Under the pieces are notes generated by a model that was not told the DNA's origin, made no database searches, and saw only the letters and a list, made by a program, of their open reading frames with translations. Position numbers and translations under genes: made by a program. Below are positions 8,218-17,962 of a stretch of 64,000 nt of DNA, one piece after another (within the stretch, counting starts at the first letter, position 1; every line of letters starts with the position of its first letter). Source of the DNA: Leptolyngbya sp. O-77 (GTDB lineage Bacteria; Cyanobacteriota; Cyanobacteriia; Elainellales; Elainellaceae); NCBI RefSeq assembly GCF_001548395.1, contig NZ_AP017367.1, forward strand, positions 967,001-1,031,000, given 5' to 3'.

Positions 8218-9378
8218 GCTCAGGTGGGGGTGATGCTCCAGGTAGGTTTTCAGGGCTTCAATCGGGTCTAGCTCGTTGCCTGCACCTAACTCTGGCAGGC
8301 GTGGTCGGGCAAGCTGGCTCTGCACTTCGGGATAGATGCTGTAGGTATGGGCGGATTTCAGAACTTCGTGCAGAGCGGCCTGATCGATTTCCTCAGATTG
8401 CTCTGGCAGGATTTTATAGACTAGGCGCACCACCGCGTCGGCCATCAGGGTTTGCTGGAGATGGCTTAGGAGCGTTGCTTGTGGGTCTGCTGCATCCGTC
8501 AGATCCACGCTGAGGGTCTGAAAGGGGCGCACGGGCAGCGGGCAAAATTCCACCACTGCTTTGCCGCGCTCTAGGGACACCAGCACATAGCCCTTGTCTT
8601 CGGCTTCTTCGCTAAAGTCTACCCGCTCGATGCTGCCTGGATAGACCACGGGCGGCTGGTCGCAGAGAATCTGGTGGCGATGAACGTGACCCAGCGCCAC
8701 GTAGTCAAAGCAGGGACGCGCCAGCAGCGCCATCGGCACGGTGAACCCCTTGCTGGCGGCGAGAAAGCGCTCTGCGCCAAAGCGGGCGGTGTCGGTCATC
8801 AGGTGCGCCAGCAGGATGGTGGGCAAATCTGGGTCGAGCCGCCGAATCTCGCCCTCCAGCGCCACTCGCAGCCGTTCCAGGAGCAAGTGATCTACATCTG
8901 CCAGCGATCGCCCTTCGGTGTCGGGGCGGCTAAGCAGGGTAGAGCGGGTTAGCCAGGGCAGCGTGATGACCTGAACCTCTCCGCTGCGGGTGGCAATGCG
9001 GTGCGTTTCCAGGCGATCGCCCACGACAAACCCTGGTACGCCCAGCGTCCGATAAATGCACAAACTCGCGCCGCCCTGTCCCTGCGTGTGCTGGTCGTGG
9101 TTGCCCACCAGCAGGACGGTGGGAATCTGCGCGTCTACCAAACGGCGAAACTGCTGGGCAAAGACTTCCTGCACCTTGGGCGGCGGCGTGGCATCGGGAA
9201 AGGCATCGCCCCCAAACAGCACCAGGTCAACGGATTCGGCGATCGCCCGATCGATACACCGCTCCAGCGATCGCCCAAAGTCCTCCAGCCGCGTATTTGC
9301 GCCCGTCTCTGGGTTCACGCGCCCGTGCAACAGTCCACTGCCGAGATGAATATCCGACAGGTGCAGCAGTCGAATCAT
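8200..9378 (-). CDS. sbcD: Exonuclease subunit SbcD, C-terminus replaced by IS sequence
   Basis: Metallophosphoesterase subunit of the SbcCD nuclease, which degrades DNA ends and hairpins. The phosphoesterase motifs are all present: SDIHLG near residue 8, LFGGDAFPD near 54, LVGNHDQH near 92, and LGHVHRHQ near 235, followed by the SbcD cap region. The C-terminus is abnormal. After EHHPHLS the reading enters the right terminal repeat of the ISAs1 element and adds VGLIL before a TAG. The original 52-residue tail is at 6882-7040. The catalytic domain is intact, so some activity may remain. The lost tail lies in the region expected to contact SbcC. The sbcC partner is not in the window. Confidence 0.93.
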   Translation of the reverse strand: MIRLLHLSDIHLGSGLLHGRVNPETGANTRLEDFGRSLERCIDRAIAESVDLVLFGGDAFPDATPPPKVQEVFAQQFRRLVDAQIPTVLLVGNHDQHTQGQGGASLCIYRTLGVPGFVVGDRLETHRIATRSGEVQVITLPWLTRSTLLSRPDTEGRSLADVDHLLLERLRVALEGEIRRLDPDLPTILLAHLMTDTARFGAERFLAASKGFTVPMALLARPCFDYVALGHVHRHQILCDQPPVVYPGSIERVDFSEEAEDKGYVLVSLERGKAVVEFCPLPVRPFQTLSVDLTDAADPQATLLSHLQQTLMADAVVRLVYKILPEQSEEIDQAALHEVLKSAHTYSIYPEVQSQLARPRLPELGAGNELDPIEALKTYLEHHPHLSVGLIL

Positions 9379-9582
9379 GGCGATCGCCCCATGCGTTTCA
9401 GTACAAGTGTTTAGAGCATTTATACTATATCAGGACTGTTGAATTTTGGATTTTGGATTGGCGATTTTGGGGCGCTCTAGCCGTCTTCATCTGGTGTGAT
9501 CCGGGTGGCATCAGCGCGGCAACCGCAAACCTGATAGGCTGGATGCCAGAGATTTGCATCGCTTGCGAAAGGCACGGTTTCC

Positions 9583-10191
9583 ATGAACCCCGATGACGAA
9601 ATTAGCCGCCTGGTTGAAATCATGCCTGCCTCTGGGCGGATGTATGTAAAGCTAATCGACCGCCCAGCACAGGCGGAGGTAATTACAGCAAACCTGCCCC
9701 TGCCCTGGCAGCAAAGCCGCCCAATTTACCTGAACTTTGACCTGTGGGAAGAATTGAGTCGTTCTCAGCGCGATTTGCTGCTGCTGCGAACCGTGGCATG
9801 GGTGAACGCGACGCGGTGGTTTCAGCCCGGTTGGCCGCAGTTGCTCCTGGCTGCGGGCACGCTGGGAACGGTCGTGGAACTGGCACAGGGCGATGCAATG
9901 GGAACCGTGGCCGCGGCGGGGCTGACGGCCTTTTCGGGCTATCGCATCTGGAAAAATAGCCGCAGCTCACAAATCGAGCTAGAAGCAGACGAGCGAGCCA
10001 TTAATTTTGCCCGACAGCGGGGCTATACCGAACAAGAGGCTGCCCGCAGTCTGCTGAGCGCGATCGAGGCGGTGGCGCAGATCGAAAGTCGCTTTTCGCT
10101 GGATTTTACCGAACTGCTACGTTGCCAAAACCTGCGGGCGATCGCCGGACTCTCCAACACGCCCGTCCCCGAACGCCTGCGCGAAAAGTAA
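9583..10191 (+). CDS. DUF3318 protein
   Basis: Protein of 202 aa resembling the cyanobacterial DUF3318 family, function unknown. It has a soluble N-terminal part (NFDLWEELSRSQRDLLLLRTVAW), a weakly hydrophobic central region rich in Gly and Ala (about residues 85-125) and a C-terminal stretch with IELEADERAINFARQRGY followed by an amphipathic helix. It stands alone between the IS-disrupted sbcD and an IS5-family element. The 204-nt spacer before it holds a short heptamer repeat (about 9435-9455). Confidence 0.75.
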   Translation: MNPDDEISRLVEIMPASGRMYVKLIDRPAQAEVITANLPLPWQQSRPIYLNFDLWEELSRSQRDLLLLRTVAWVNATRWFQPGWPQLLLAAGTLGTVVELAQGDAMGTVAAAGLTAFSGYRIWKNSRSSQIELEADERAINFARQRGYTEQEAARSLLSAIEAVAQIESRFSLDFTELLRCQNLRAIAGLSNTPVPERLREK

Positions 10192-10294
10192 CATCACATC
10201 CGCTTTTGAAATAGCACATTCAAGAGGCGTAAACTTCCCACTTTGCCAGGATTCTCCGCTCAAACCTTAGCCCGCAAAGCGATCGATCAACCTA

Positions 10295-11121
10295 GGGAGT
10301 GTCATCAATTAGATAAGCTGTAATCAGCAGTGATTCAGCTATCTGACGATTATGACAACCCGACGCTACGCCCTGCGCGATGACCAATGGGAACGGCTCC
10401 AAGATTTGCTCCTGGACGAGCGGGGCGGTAGGAGTCACAGCAAAGGATAATCGTCTGTTTGTCGAGGCAGTGCTATATCGATATCGAGCCGGCATTCCCT
10501 GGCGAGACTTGCCAGAGCGGTTTGGTCATTTTCGCAAGGTTCACACCCGCTTTCGGCGCTGGGCAAAGACGGGCGTATGGCAACGGGTGTTTCAGGTGCT
10601 GTCTGAAGATGCAGACAACGAATACGCCATGATCGACACCACGATTGTGCGTGCTCATCAGCATAGTGCGGGGCAAAGGGGGGATGCCAATGCCCAAGCC
10701 ATTGGTCGTAGTAAAGGGGGATTGAGCACCAAGATTCATGCGACTGTCGATGCACTGGGCAATCCGACAGGCTTTCACCTCACACCCGGGCAGACCTGTG
10801 ACCTTGATGGGGCTGATGTGCTGCTAGAGAATATTCAAGCTGATACAGTCCTGGCTGACAAAGGATATGACGCAGACCAACGGGTGATTGAGCGACTCCA
10901 ACAACAGGGCAAGACGGCTGTGATTCCGCCCAAGCGAAACCGCAAGACACCGCGTGATTACGACAAGGAGCTATACAAAGCGCGGCATCTGATTGAGAAC
11001 TTCTTTGCCAAACTCAAGCAGTATCGAGCGATTGCGACACGCTATGACAAGTTAGCCGAGACGTTTCTGAGTGCAATTTACATGGCGGCTGCCCTTATTT
11101 GGCTTAATTGATGACACGCCC
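10295..11121 (+). mobile_element. IS5-family insertion sequence, 827 bp
   Basis: The ends are GGGAGTGTCATCAATTA (from 10295) and its near-perfect inverted copy ending at 11121 (GGGCGTGTCATCAATTA on the other strand, one mismatch). The element is flanked by TA on both sides (10293-10294 and 11122-11123), the usual small target duplication for this branch of IS5. It lies in non-coding DNA after the DUF3318 gene and does not visibly break a gene. Confidence 0.92.
10352..11111 (+). pseudogene. IS5-family transposase, N-terminal frameshift
   Basis: The expected start ATG at 10352 reads TTRRYALRDDQWERLQDLL and then leaves frame around 10409-10427. The main frame covers the rest: GIPWRDLPERFG, the first catalytic Asp (AMIDTTIVRAHQ), the second (VLADKGYD) and the Y-R-E-K region YKARHLIENFFAKLK, ending at 11111. 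Compared with the usual N-terminal sequence of this group, the segment between QDLL and VGVTAKDN is two bases short, or one long. The element is therefore either inactive or dependent on recoding. The IS5 assignment is secure. Confidence 0.85.
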
Positions 11122-11123
11122 TA

Positions 11124-11796
11124 GAAATCGAAGCTGGAGTCTGGGCAAGCTTGGGGAACAATCTCTTCAGAATTATCGTCGGGGCTTTATTTGTGTGAAG
11201 AATTTATAAGCTTTTATCTTCTTAAGCGGATTTTCAGAATCCAGGTTGTCTAAGGGAGTAACAGACAGGTTAACTCAGGGTTTTCCTTGTCTGACCAAGC
11301 CAGGGCTGCATAACTGGATTCACAGCGACTCTGATGAGCGAAAAGCAAGCTTTTTGCCGAGGACTACTAAAATCTGTCACATCTCCAATCAAAGCTTTAG
11401 TTTTGATAACGCTCCAGCAATCTTAGCCCCCGCTGGCTTAAAGCGTTTCCAGCAGCGATTTCGTGTCTGAAAATTGCCGTTTTGCATTTGCTCACACTTG
11501 CGGTTTCGGCAAACAGCCACGTTTTGCCCGTTGGCGATCGCCCTTCAGCATAGCCTGTGCCCCAGGCTGTGCAGAGAGTTGCGATTTCTAACCTGAGCTG
11601 CCATGCGAGGTTAAGAAAACCCAGCGCATCAGATTCCCCTGTCTCGATCAAAGGATTACCAGATTCGGTCAGGTTGCCTTCTGACCTGCGCTAGCTTGGG
11701 CTGGCATTTAGCAGACTGAACCATTTGTCAGAGTCGGTCTTTCAATCCTCAAGAACAGACAAACGACCGTTTATACATCTCACAACCATTACAACT
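11124..11796. other. Non-coding stretch, nothing recognised
   Basis: About 670 nt between the IS5 element and the protease gene. The short open frames here lack ribosome-binding sites and recognisable composition. I see no RNA gene, clear terminator or repeat. The promoter of the protease gene should lie at its right end. Confidence 0.5.
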
Positions 11797-14661
11797 ATGC
11801 GTTTAGCTCCCATCGCGTTTTCTGCGCTGGCGATGCTTGGCTTTTTGGACGCAAATCGCCAGGCCAACGCCAGCCCCCTCTCGGAAGGGGACTTTGTAGA
11901 ACCGATTGCGCCCGTGGAAACCGCTGCTCCGGCTGTGCCCCAGCCAAAAGCAGCGATCGCTCCACCAGAACCAATCCAGACCGCTCCTCAAGCCCGTTCC
12001 ACTGCCCCTCGTCCAATCGAAAAGGCCGCGCAAAAGGCTGAAAAAGTTGCTGCATCGGCTCCTAGTTCACAGGTTACGCCGCCGCCTGCGCCCGCTCCGG
12101 AGAGAATTGCCGCCAGCCCCGTGAATCGATCTGCGACTCCTCAGCCCGTTGGGTCGGCTGAAGAAACTCCAGCAGCAGTCTTAGAACCGGCGGCGCGTCC
12201 CGTGGCGCAGCGGGTTGAGCGTGAGGCTCCGGTGGTCGCAGTGGCAGCGGTGTCTGAGTCGGACTCTCCAATAGCAGCAAGCGCCGAAGCAGCACCACCC
12301 GTGCGGGCGATCGCCCCGCGAATTGCGGAAAAACAAACGGCTCAGTCCGCGACGATTCCTGCATCTGCGGCTACTCCGACACCAGCCGTCACAGGCTCGT
12401 CTGCGCCGTCCTACGTCGCAGATGCCACCGTCGAACGGGTCTCCCCAGCCCCCGTTTCCCCCGTCGAGGTGAGCGCTCCGGCAGAAGTGACTGAGGTGAT
12501 TGTGCCTCCGGCCGTACCAGTCACCTTTGTCGAGCCGACCACGCCCCGCATTTCCTACAGCGAACCAATCCCGCTGCTGAAGGATGATCCGCTGAACGAT
12601 CCGCGAGAATTTCGGGCTGGCTCGATGCACCTGGAAACCCTGCCAGTGGTGGTGTCTCCGGCAACTGATCCCAGCCTTCGGGCCGGCGCAACGTTGACCG
12701 CCGATGCTTCGACGCTGAGGGTTCCAGACGCGACAAGCGCGGTTGCCGAATCGAGGAGCGATCGCCATGAGGCGGCAGTGCGTTCCTGCCTGGGCGAAAA
12801 TCCCAACCTGTTTCGTCTGGTGGAGCGCGAGGAAGGACGCTATCTGTCTCAGGTGCTTTATAACGGGCAACCTGGAAGGATTGCGCGTGGCTCAGATGGA
12901 CGGCTGGTGTGTCCCGACGCGGTGCCCGTTGCGCGGACGATAGAAACCACGCCCGGTGTGCAAGTTGCCGCTGCGCCCGCACAAGCGCCCGTGGCGATCG
13001 CCCCTGTCGAGGCAGAAGTCGTGACCGAGGGCACTTCTCACCGTCGTCATCGCTATTACTACGGCTATCGGCCCTACTATCCGCCAGTGGTGGTGTCTTA
13101 CCCGCGCCCGGTGGTGGTCGAACGTGCCGTGCCCGTAGTTGTGGAGCGCCCCGTGCCCGTAGTTGTGGAGCGCCCCGTGCCCGTAGTTGTGGAGCGCCCC
13201 GTGCCCGTAGTTGTGGAGCGCCCCGTGCCCGTCCTGCTGCGCCAACTGCCAGTGCTAGAAATCCGCTATGACCGACGCACTCGCCGAGCGCTGCGGCATC
13301 ATCCCTACCGCCTGGTGCATTATCACTATCCCTACTACTATCCAGAGCTGGCCTACGGCGGTTGGCCCTATGCTTTTGGGCTGCGGGAAGAAAACGCCGA
13401 TTCGCAGTTGACTCAGCCGCAGCGAGAAGCCGAGACCTTAAACCCGACCCATCGGTTTGAGGGAACTTTGGAGGCCGCAGCGCCCGCAGAGATCACGACG
13501 CTCTCTGTTTCAACGGATGCTGCTAGCGTGGCGATCGCCCCCAGCGGCAGCCGCACCGCCGCCCCCGTCTATGCCAGAGCAAACGAGAGCGTGGTGGCGA
13601 TTCGCGATCGCTTTTCGGGCAGCGGTTTTTTCGTTGAACCCGCCAGCGGCCCTGGCGGGAACCCCAACACCCTGATCGTGACCAATGCCCATGTGGTGGA
13701 AAATCTCCAGCAAGGGCAAGTTTCTCGTGTCACCCTGGCAGACAACAGCGACCGTCGCGCTCGTCTGGTGGGCTTTGATCCCAGTGGCACTGACCTGGCG
13801 CTGCTGACCCTGGAACCGTCTCGCTATCCCAACCTGGATCGGCTCAACGGGCGCGAATCGACCTTTACGGGGCAACCGCTGAGGCTGGCGGATACTCGCT
13901 CGGTGCAGCCGGGTGATCCCGCCTATGTCATTGGCACGCCCTTTGGGCAGGAGCGGTTTCGCAATGCGCTGACCAGCGGCGTGGTGAGCAAGATCAACCC
14001 CGATGAAGTGCTGACCGATGCCCAGATTAATCCCGGTAATTCGGGTGGGCCGCTGCTGGATCAAGACGGCAATGTGATGGGAGTCGTGGCGCTGTCTTTT
14101 GCGCGGGGCGGCAATCGCGGCCTCAGCAGCGCCATCAGCAGCGATCGCGTGCGGCATCTGCTGGCAAGCGCCCACACTGGGCATCTAGCCACCACTGCGC
14201 CGCTGTCGCGGGTCACTAATGCTACGCCGTTGTCCTTTGGGCAAGATTCGCATGGCATTGTCGCCAGGGCGGAAGGGATTATTGACGGGGGCGATCGCCT
14301 GTCTGACAACGGGCGGCGCTTCGAGACCTTCTCCTTCCAGCTTCCCGCTCCGGCCCAGGTGTCGATTCAGATCCGCAGCGCATTCGACTCGTTTCTCGCC
14401 CTGAGACGAGACGTGTCGCGCTTCAATGATCAGACGGCGCTGGAGCCAGTCGCGGAAAACGACGATGCCAACATTAACCCCAACGCACGGGATGCCGCCA
14501 TTCGCGCCAACCTTCCGGCGGGAACCTATGTGGTGTTTGCGGGTAGCTACGGCGCAGGGGACGCAGGGCGCTATGACCTGAGCGTGCGCGTCAGTCCGCA
14601 GGGCACTCGCGTCGCGACGCCGGCGCGTGGACTTGCGGAAGGAAACGCCGTAATGGTGTAG
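11797..14661 (+). CDS. Large secreted trypsin-like serine protease with proline-rich N-terminus and PPC domain
   Basis: Extracytoplasmic serine protease of 954 aa. A signal peptide (MRLAPIAFSALAMLGF...ANA) is followed by some 350 residues rich in Pro, Ala and Val, then a basic Tyr/His-rich patch (HRRHRYYYGYRPYYPP) and four copies of an eight-residue unit reading VPVVVERP. The trypsin fold of the HhoA/DegP type follows, with His632 in VTNAHVV, Asp666 in GTDLALL and Ser749 in NPGNSGGPLL. No PDZ domain is visible. The last 130 residues look like a bacterial pre-peptidase C-terminal (PPC) domain (FSFQLPAPAQVSIQI through AGRYDLSVRV). The ATG at 11797 is chosen because it opens the signal peptide; 24 in-frame codons upstream look non-coding. 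Substrate unknown. The N-terminal half probably spans or binds the cell wall. Confidence 0.85.
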   Translation: MRLAPIAFSALAMLGFLDANRQANASPLSEGDFVEPIAPVETAAPAVPQPKAAIAPPEPIQTAPQARSTAPRPIEKAAQKAEKVAASAPSSQVTPPPAPAPERIAASPVNRSATPQPVGSAEETPAAVLEPAARPVAQRVEREAPVVAVAAVSESDSPIAASAEAAPPVRAIAPRIAEKQTAQSATIPASAATPTPAVTGSSAPSYVADATVERVSPAPVSPVEVSAPAEVTEVIVPPAVPVTFVEPTTPRISYSEPIPLLKDDPLNDPREFRAGSMHLETLPVVVSPATDPSLRAGATLTADASTLRVPDATSAVAESRSDRHEAAVRSCLGENPNLFRLVEREEGRYLSQVLYNGQPGRIARGSDGRLVCPDAVPVARTIETTPGVQVAAAPAQAPVAIAPVEAEVVTEGTSHRRHRYYYGYRPYYPPVVVSYPRPVVVERAVPVVVERPVPVVVERPVPVVVERPVPVVVERPVPVLLRQLPVLEIRYDRRTRRALRHHPYRLVHYHYPYYYPELAYGGWPYAFGLREENADSQLTQPQREAETLNPTHRFEGTLEAAAPAEITTLSVSTDAASVAIAPSGSRTAAPVYARANESVVAIRDRFSGSGFFVEPASGPGGNPNTLIVTNAHVVENLQQGQVSRVTLADNSDRRARLVGFDPSGTDLALLTLEPSRYPNLDRLNGRESTFTGQPLRLADTRSVQPGDPAYVIGTPFGQERFRNALTSGVVSKINPDEVLTDAQINPGNSGGPLLDQDGNVMGVVALSFARGGNRGLSSAISSDRVRHLLASAHTGHLATTAPLSRVTNATPLSFGQDSHGIVARAEGIIDGGDRLSDNGRRFETFSFQLPAPAQVSIQIRSAFDSFLALRRDVSRFNDQTALEPVAENDDANINPNARDAAIRANLPAGTYVVFAGSYGAGDAGRYDLSVRVSPQGTRVATPARGLAEGNAVMV
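13129..13224 (+). repeat. Perfect 24-bp tandem repeat x4 inside the protease gene
   Basis: Four identical in-frame copies of a 24-bp unit beginning GTGCCCGTAGTTGTGGAGCG encode VPVVVERP. A partial diverged copy precedes and another follows. Perfect identity at the DNA level, including third positions, shows recent duplication or ongoing homogenisation. Confidence 0.95.
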
Positions 14662-14703
14662 TCAACCAAAGCGAGATTCGATTCGGCTAGAGTTCCATTC
14701 CAG

Positions 14704-14744
14704 ATGAATCGTTGTGTGGTGAATCTGCACAACGATTCATTTTG
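14704..14744 (+). terminator. Rho-independent terminator after the protease gene
   Basis: A perfect 13-bp stem, ATGAATCGTTGTG (14704-14716) with CACAACGATTCAT (14728-14740), has an 11-nt loop and is followed by TTTTG. It begins 43 nt after the protease stop codon. Confidence 0.75.
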
Positions 14745-14874
14745 TTTGGAATATCTTACTTGAGTCTCAATGCTTCTGAGTGGCGCTACGAATAGGATTA
14801 CTGGAAGTCCCGCAGGCGCTTGACTGGCAATCTAAAATCGCCAATCCAAAATCCAAAATCAACATGATCGGGCA

Positions 14875-16098
14875 TCAGGTCAAGCCCTTAGCCAGCAGAC
14901 CGGCGATCGCCCCGCCTAGCACCAGCCACGCCGAGTTGATCTTGAATCGAAACACGGCAATCAGCGACACAACCGCCAGAATCCCCGTCACCCAGTCCAC
15001 CACGGCGGCGCGGGCCAGCGTCCAGGTGACGACGGCCATGAGTCCGAGGGAAGCCGCGTTGACCCCATCCAGAAAGCCGCTGACCCAGCATGACTGGCGT
15101 AGCTTGGGCAAAAACGGGTTGATGATTAGCACCAGAGCAAAGGCGGGCAAAAAGATGGCAATAGTGGCGGCGATCGCCCCGCCATTGCCCGCCAGCAGAT
15201 AGCCAACAAAAGTCGCCGTGGTGAACACCGGCCCCGGCGTGACTTGCCCCACAGCCACCGCATCGAGAATCTGCTGCGACGTGAGCCAGCCCGTGCGCTG
15301 CACAAACTCGCGCTCCAAAAACGCCAGCAGCACGTAGCCGCTGCCATACAGCACCGCCCCAATTTTCAAAAACAGCAGAAACACGCTGCCCCAGGTGGGG
15401 GAATTGGCGGGCGAGGCTGCCGGAGCCGCACTGGTTTGGGCTAGTAGCGATAGGGGAAACAGCAGCAGCGGCGAACCGGGTTCGCGTTGACCCAGGTTTT
15501 TGATCAGCATGACGGCGACTCCGCCTAGCAGCAGCAGCGCGATTTCGTTTAGCCCGGTGGCAAAGAGCGCGATGACGGCGATCGCCACTATCCAGGTGGG
15601 CCAGTCCTTCAGCGCCTTTTTCCCCAGTTTCCACAGCGCTTGCACGATGATGGCGATGACCACCGCCTTCACACCGTAGAGCAGCCATTCCACCTGGGGA
15701 ATCGCCTGGTAACGGATGTAGACCGCCGCCAGCGCCCAGACGATCAGCATGGCAGGTAAGATAAAAGCAGGTGCCCGCCAAAACCAGCCCGCGCCAGCCC
15801 GCCCGGTCATACCCCAGGTAAATCGCTAGCTAGTTCCGTCGAGTTTGGGCCAGGAATCAGGTTGGGTGATGCCCAGAAAATCGAGCAGCTTCTCACGGCT
15901 GAGCCAGCGGCGGCGGGTAACGATTTCGTCGTCCATCATGGCGATGTGGGCGGCGGGCCCACCAAAGGCGATCGCCCCCAGTTTCAGAAACACGCCCGCC
16001 AGTTCGCCCAGTCGCTGCCGCTGTGCGGCCGGACTCAAGGTGTTGTAAGGAATGGTTTCGTTGCTAAAGTCTTCTAGGGGCTGAGATGGCTGAGACAT
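14875..16098 (-). pseudogene. chrA: Chromate transporter ChrA, broken by several small indels
   Basis: Two-domain ChrA-type inner-membrane chromate efflux protein. The first domain begins at 16098 and holds FLKLGAIAFGGPAAHIAMM and RRRWLSREKLLDFLG. The second, equivalent motif pair is FLKIGAVLYGSGYVLLAFLE and GQVTPGPVFTTATFVGY. Between about 15780 and 15862 the frame is lost. Against the usual GxTNLIPGPNSTE...GYxRAGWxG...CFILPAML passage there is an extra C, an extra A, an extra four-base TAGC-like insertion that creates an in-frame TAG, and an extra T. Outside this interval the frames are clean. The number of lesions within 80 bp favours a decayed gene, or a locally poor assembly. Confidence 0.85.
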
Positions 16099-16354
16099 GG
16101 CTAAGGTCGAGTGCTATGCAGGATTGAATCCGATGAGCTTGGCGTAATTTCGTCCTCAACCTATCAACTCAATTGGGTTCAACACCAGCCCAAGCAGTCA
16201 CATTCTTCTCGGCCCAGAGGCAGATTTTAGCCTGGTGTAGTTGGTATCCCGGAGTGCAATTTGAGCGCACCTGCTCCGCTTACCATCCAGCGTAGATTAC
16301 GATTTGGCAAAAGACTTTTAAAACCTCCCAACTCCACCCTGGTTTAATGCGGCT

Positions 16355-17640
16355 ATGGCCTCAGATTCCCACATTCAGACCGACCTGCAATACACTCAGG
16401 CAAACAGCCTTTCCGACCTGTTTGCCGCAGACACCGCAGACGCGCCCCACGCCTTCATCCTCAACTATCCGGCAACCGCAAGCTGGGCCGCCTATCCCAA
16501 TACCGAAAAGTACTTTCTGCAAGACGGCAGCGACGAAGCCACCAAGGTCAGCTATGACAAATCGTGCAGCAGGGAGCCTTGGAAAAAAACCTGGCCGTGT
16601 TGGGCGATCGCCTCACGGGGATTGTCATCCGCCCGCCGCGCAACCTCCTGATCGACTACTGGCGCGAGCATTTTGGCTTTCGTTACGAAAACCTGGAAGT
16701 GCTGCAACGGTCGGTTTACCTGGATTACCTGAGCCAGAGCGATCGCTTTGCCAAGGTGCTAACGCTGTTTCCCTTTGACCACCTCGCGCCCGAAAAGCAC
16801 GCCGTCCCGCCCGACATCCACTATCGCCTGCTGAGTAAGGAAACCCTGTCCGAACTGGGTGTGCCCTGCCCGCACTACGTCACCTATCACCTGGACGAAA
16901 CGCCGCTAGAGGACGTGCCGCTGCCTGCCGCGTTTCCTTACCTGATCAAAACGACCCACGGACTCTCTGGCGAAGGCACTTACATCATCCAGAACCCCAG
17001 CGACCTTGACTATTGCCTGCGAGAAATTCGCAAATATCGGGAAATTAATCTGGTTCGCAGCATCGTCGTGTCAGATTTTGTGAAAAACGCCGTGCAGAAC
17101 TACTGTATGCAGTTCTACGTCAGCAAGACGGGCGCAGTGGCGCTAATCGGCGTGACGGGGCAGCTCGTCACCGAAGAAGGCGGCTATCTGGGCGGGCTGA
17201 TTGATTACCAAAATACGCCCGTCGAGCGATTTGCGCCGCATATTCTGGCGATCGCCCGCTATGCCCACCAGCAGGGCTATTTCGGCATCATCGGCTGCGA
17301 CGTGCTGGAAGACACCGATGGTCAGCTCCACGCCATCGATGCCAACTTTCGGGTAAATGGCTCCACGCCGCTCTGTTTGCAACGACAACCCTTGCTGAAG
17401 GCAGGAAAGGCGATCGCCAAATACTCCACCGACTATCAAATGGCGGGCACGCTCGACTCGATTCTGGTAGACCTCAAGCCCGAACTCGATCGCAAAGATT
17501 TCCTCATCCTGTCCGCCCTGGAAAAGGTGAAGTACGGCAAAATCTACACTGCCCTCTATGGAATCGTCGCGGGCGAAACGCTGGAAGAGATGCAGCAAAT
17601 TGAGCAAACGCTCCAGTCTAAAGGGCTGATGCTGAGCTAA
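16355..17640 (+). pseudogene. ATP-grasp protein, single-base frameshift
   Basis: ATP-grasp family protein. The first frame (from ATG 16355, MASDSHIQ) covers about 68 residues to KVSYDK. The second frame continues as IVQQGALEKNLAVLGDRLTG to the stop at 17640. The break is at 16557-16561, where three A stand where four are needed. Restoring one A gives a 428-aa protein. The ATP-grasp signs are IKTTHGLSGEGTYII (glycine-rich loop), a core region with VSDFVKNAVQNYCMQFYV, and DANFRVNGS near the metal-binding site. Such enzymes join a carboxylate to an amine or thiol; the substrate here is unknown. It is convergent with the gas-vesicle genes. The rest of the sequence looks well conserved, so the lesion is either very recent or an error. 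Confidence 0.75.
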
Positions 17641-17666
17641 GCACCACCAGTTTGCGGCGATCGCTG

Positions 17667-17921
17667 CTATTCTTCGTCTTCCAAATCCATTTCTTCGTCT
17701 TCGAGCGCCTGAATCGCTAGCAGCAGCGCCTCTTCCTGCTCCTCAAACTCGTCTTCGGGCAGTTCGCCCATGTCGAAGGCGAGTTGCAGCGCCAGCAGTT
17801 CTTTTTTCAGATTTTCTTTTTCATCCAGCAGCGGCTCTGCCTGCTCCAAAATCTTGCTGGCGATCCAGTTCATGCCGTTGATGGGCGCGGTGACAGGGGC
17901 GAGGAGGAGGTCAAAGATCAT
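17667..17921 (-). CDS. gvpG: Gas vesicle protein GvpG
   Basis: Small acidic protein of 84 aa matching GvpG. It starts with MIFDLLLAPVTAPINGMNWIA, continues with a helical KILEQAEPLLDEKENLKKELL segment and ends in a run of Glu and Asp. GvpG is an accessory protein needed for gas vesicle assembly. It is the last of three gvp genes transcribed in the order K, F, G, and starts 41 nt after the gvpF stop. Confidence 0.92.
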   Translation of the reverse strand: MIFDLLLAPVTAPINGMNWIASKILEQAEPLLDEKENLKKELLALQLAFDMGELPEDEFEEQEEALLLAIQALEDEEMDLEDEE

Positions 17922-17962
17922 AGCGGGGGTTGGGAGGGAAGTAATAAAAGATGGGTGCTATC

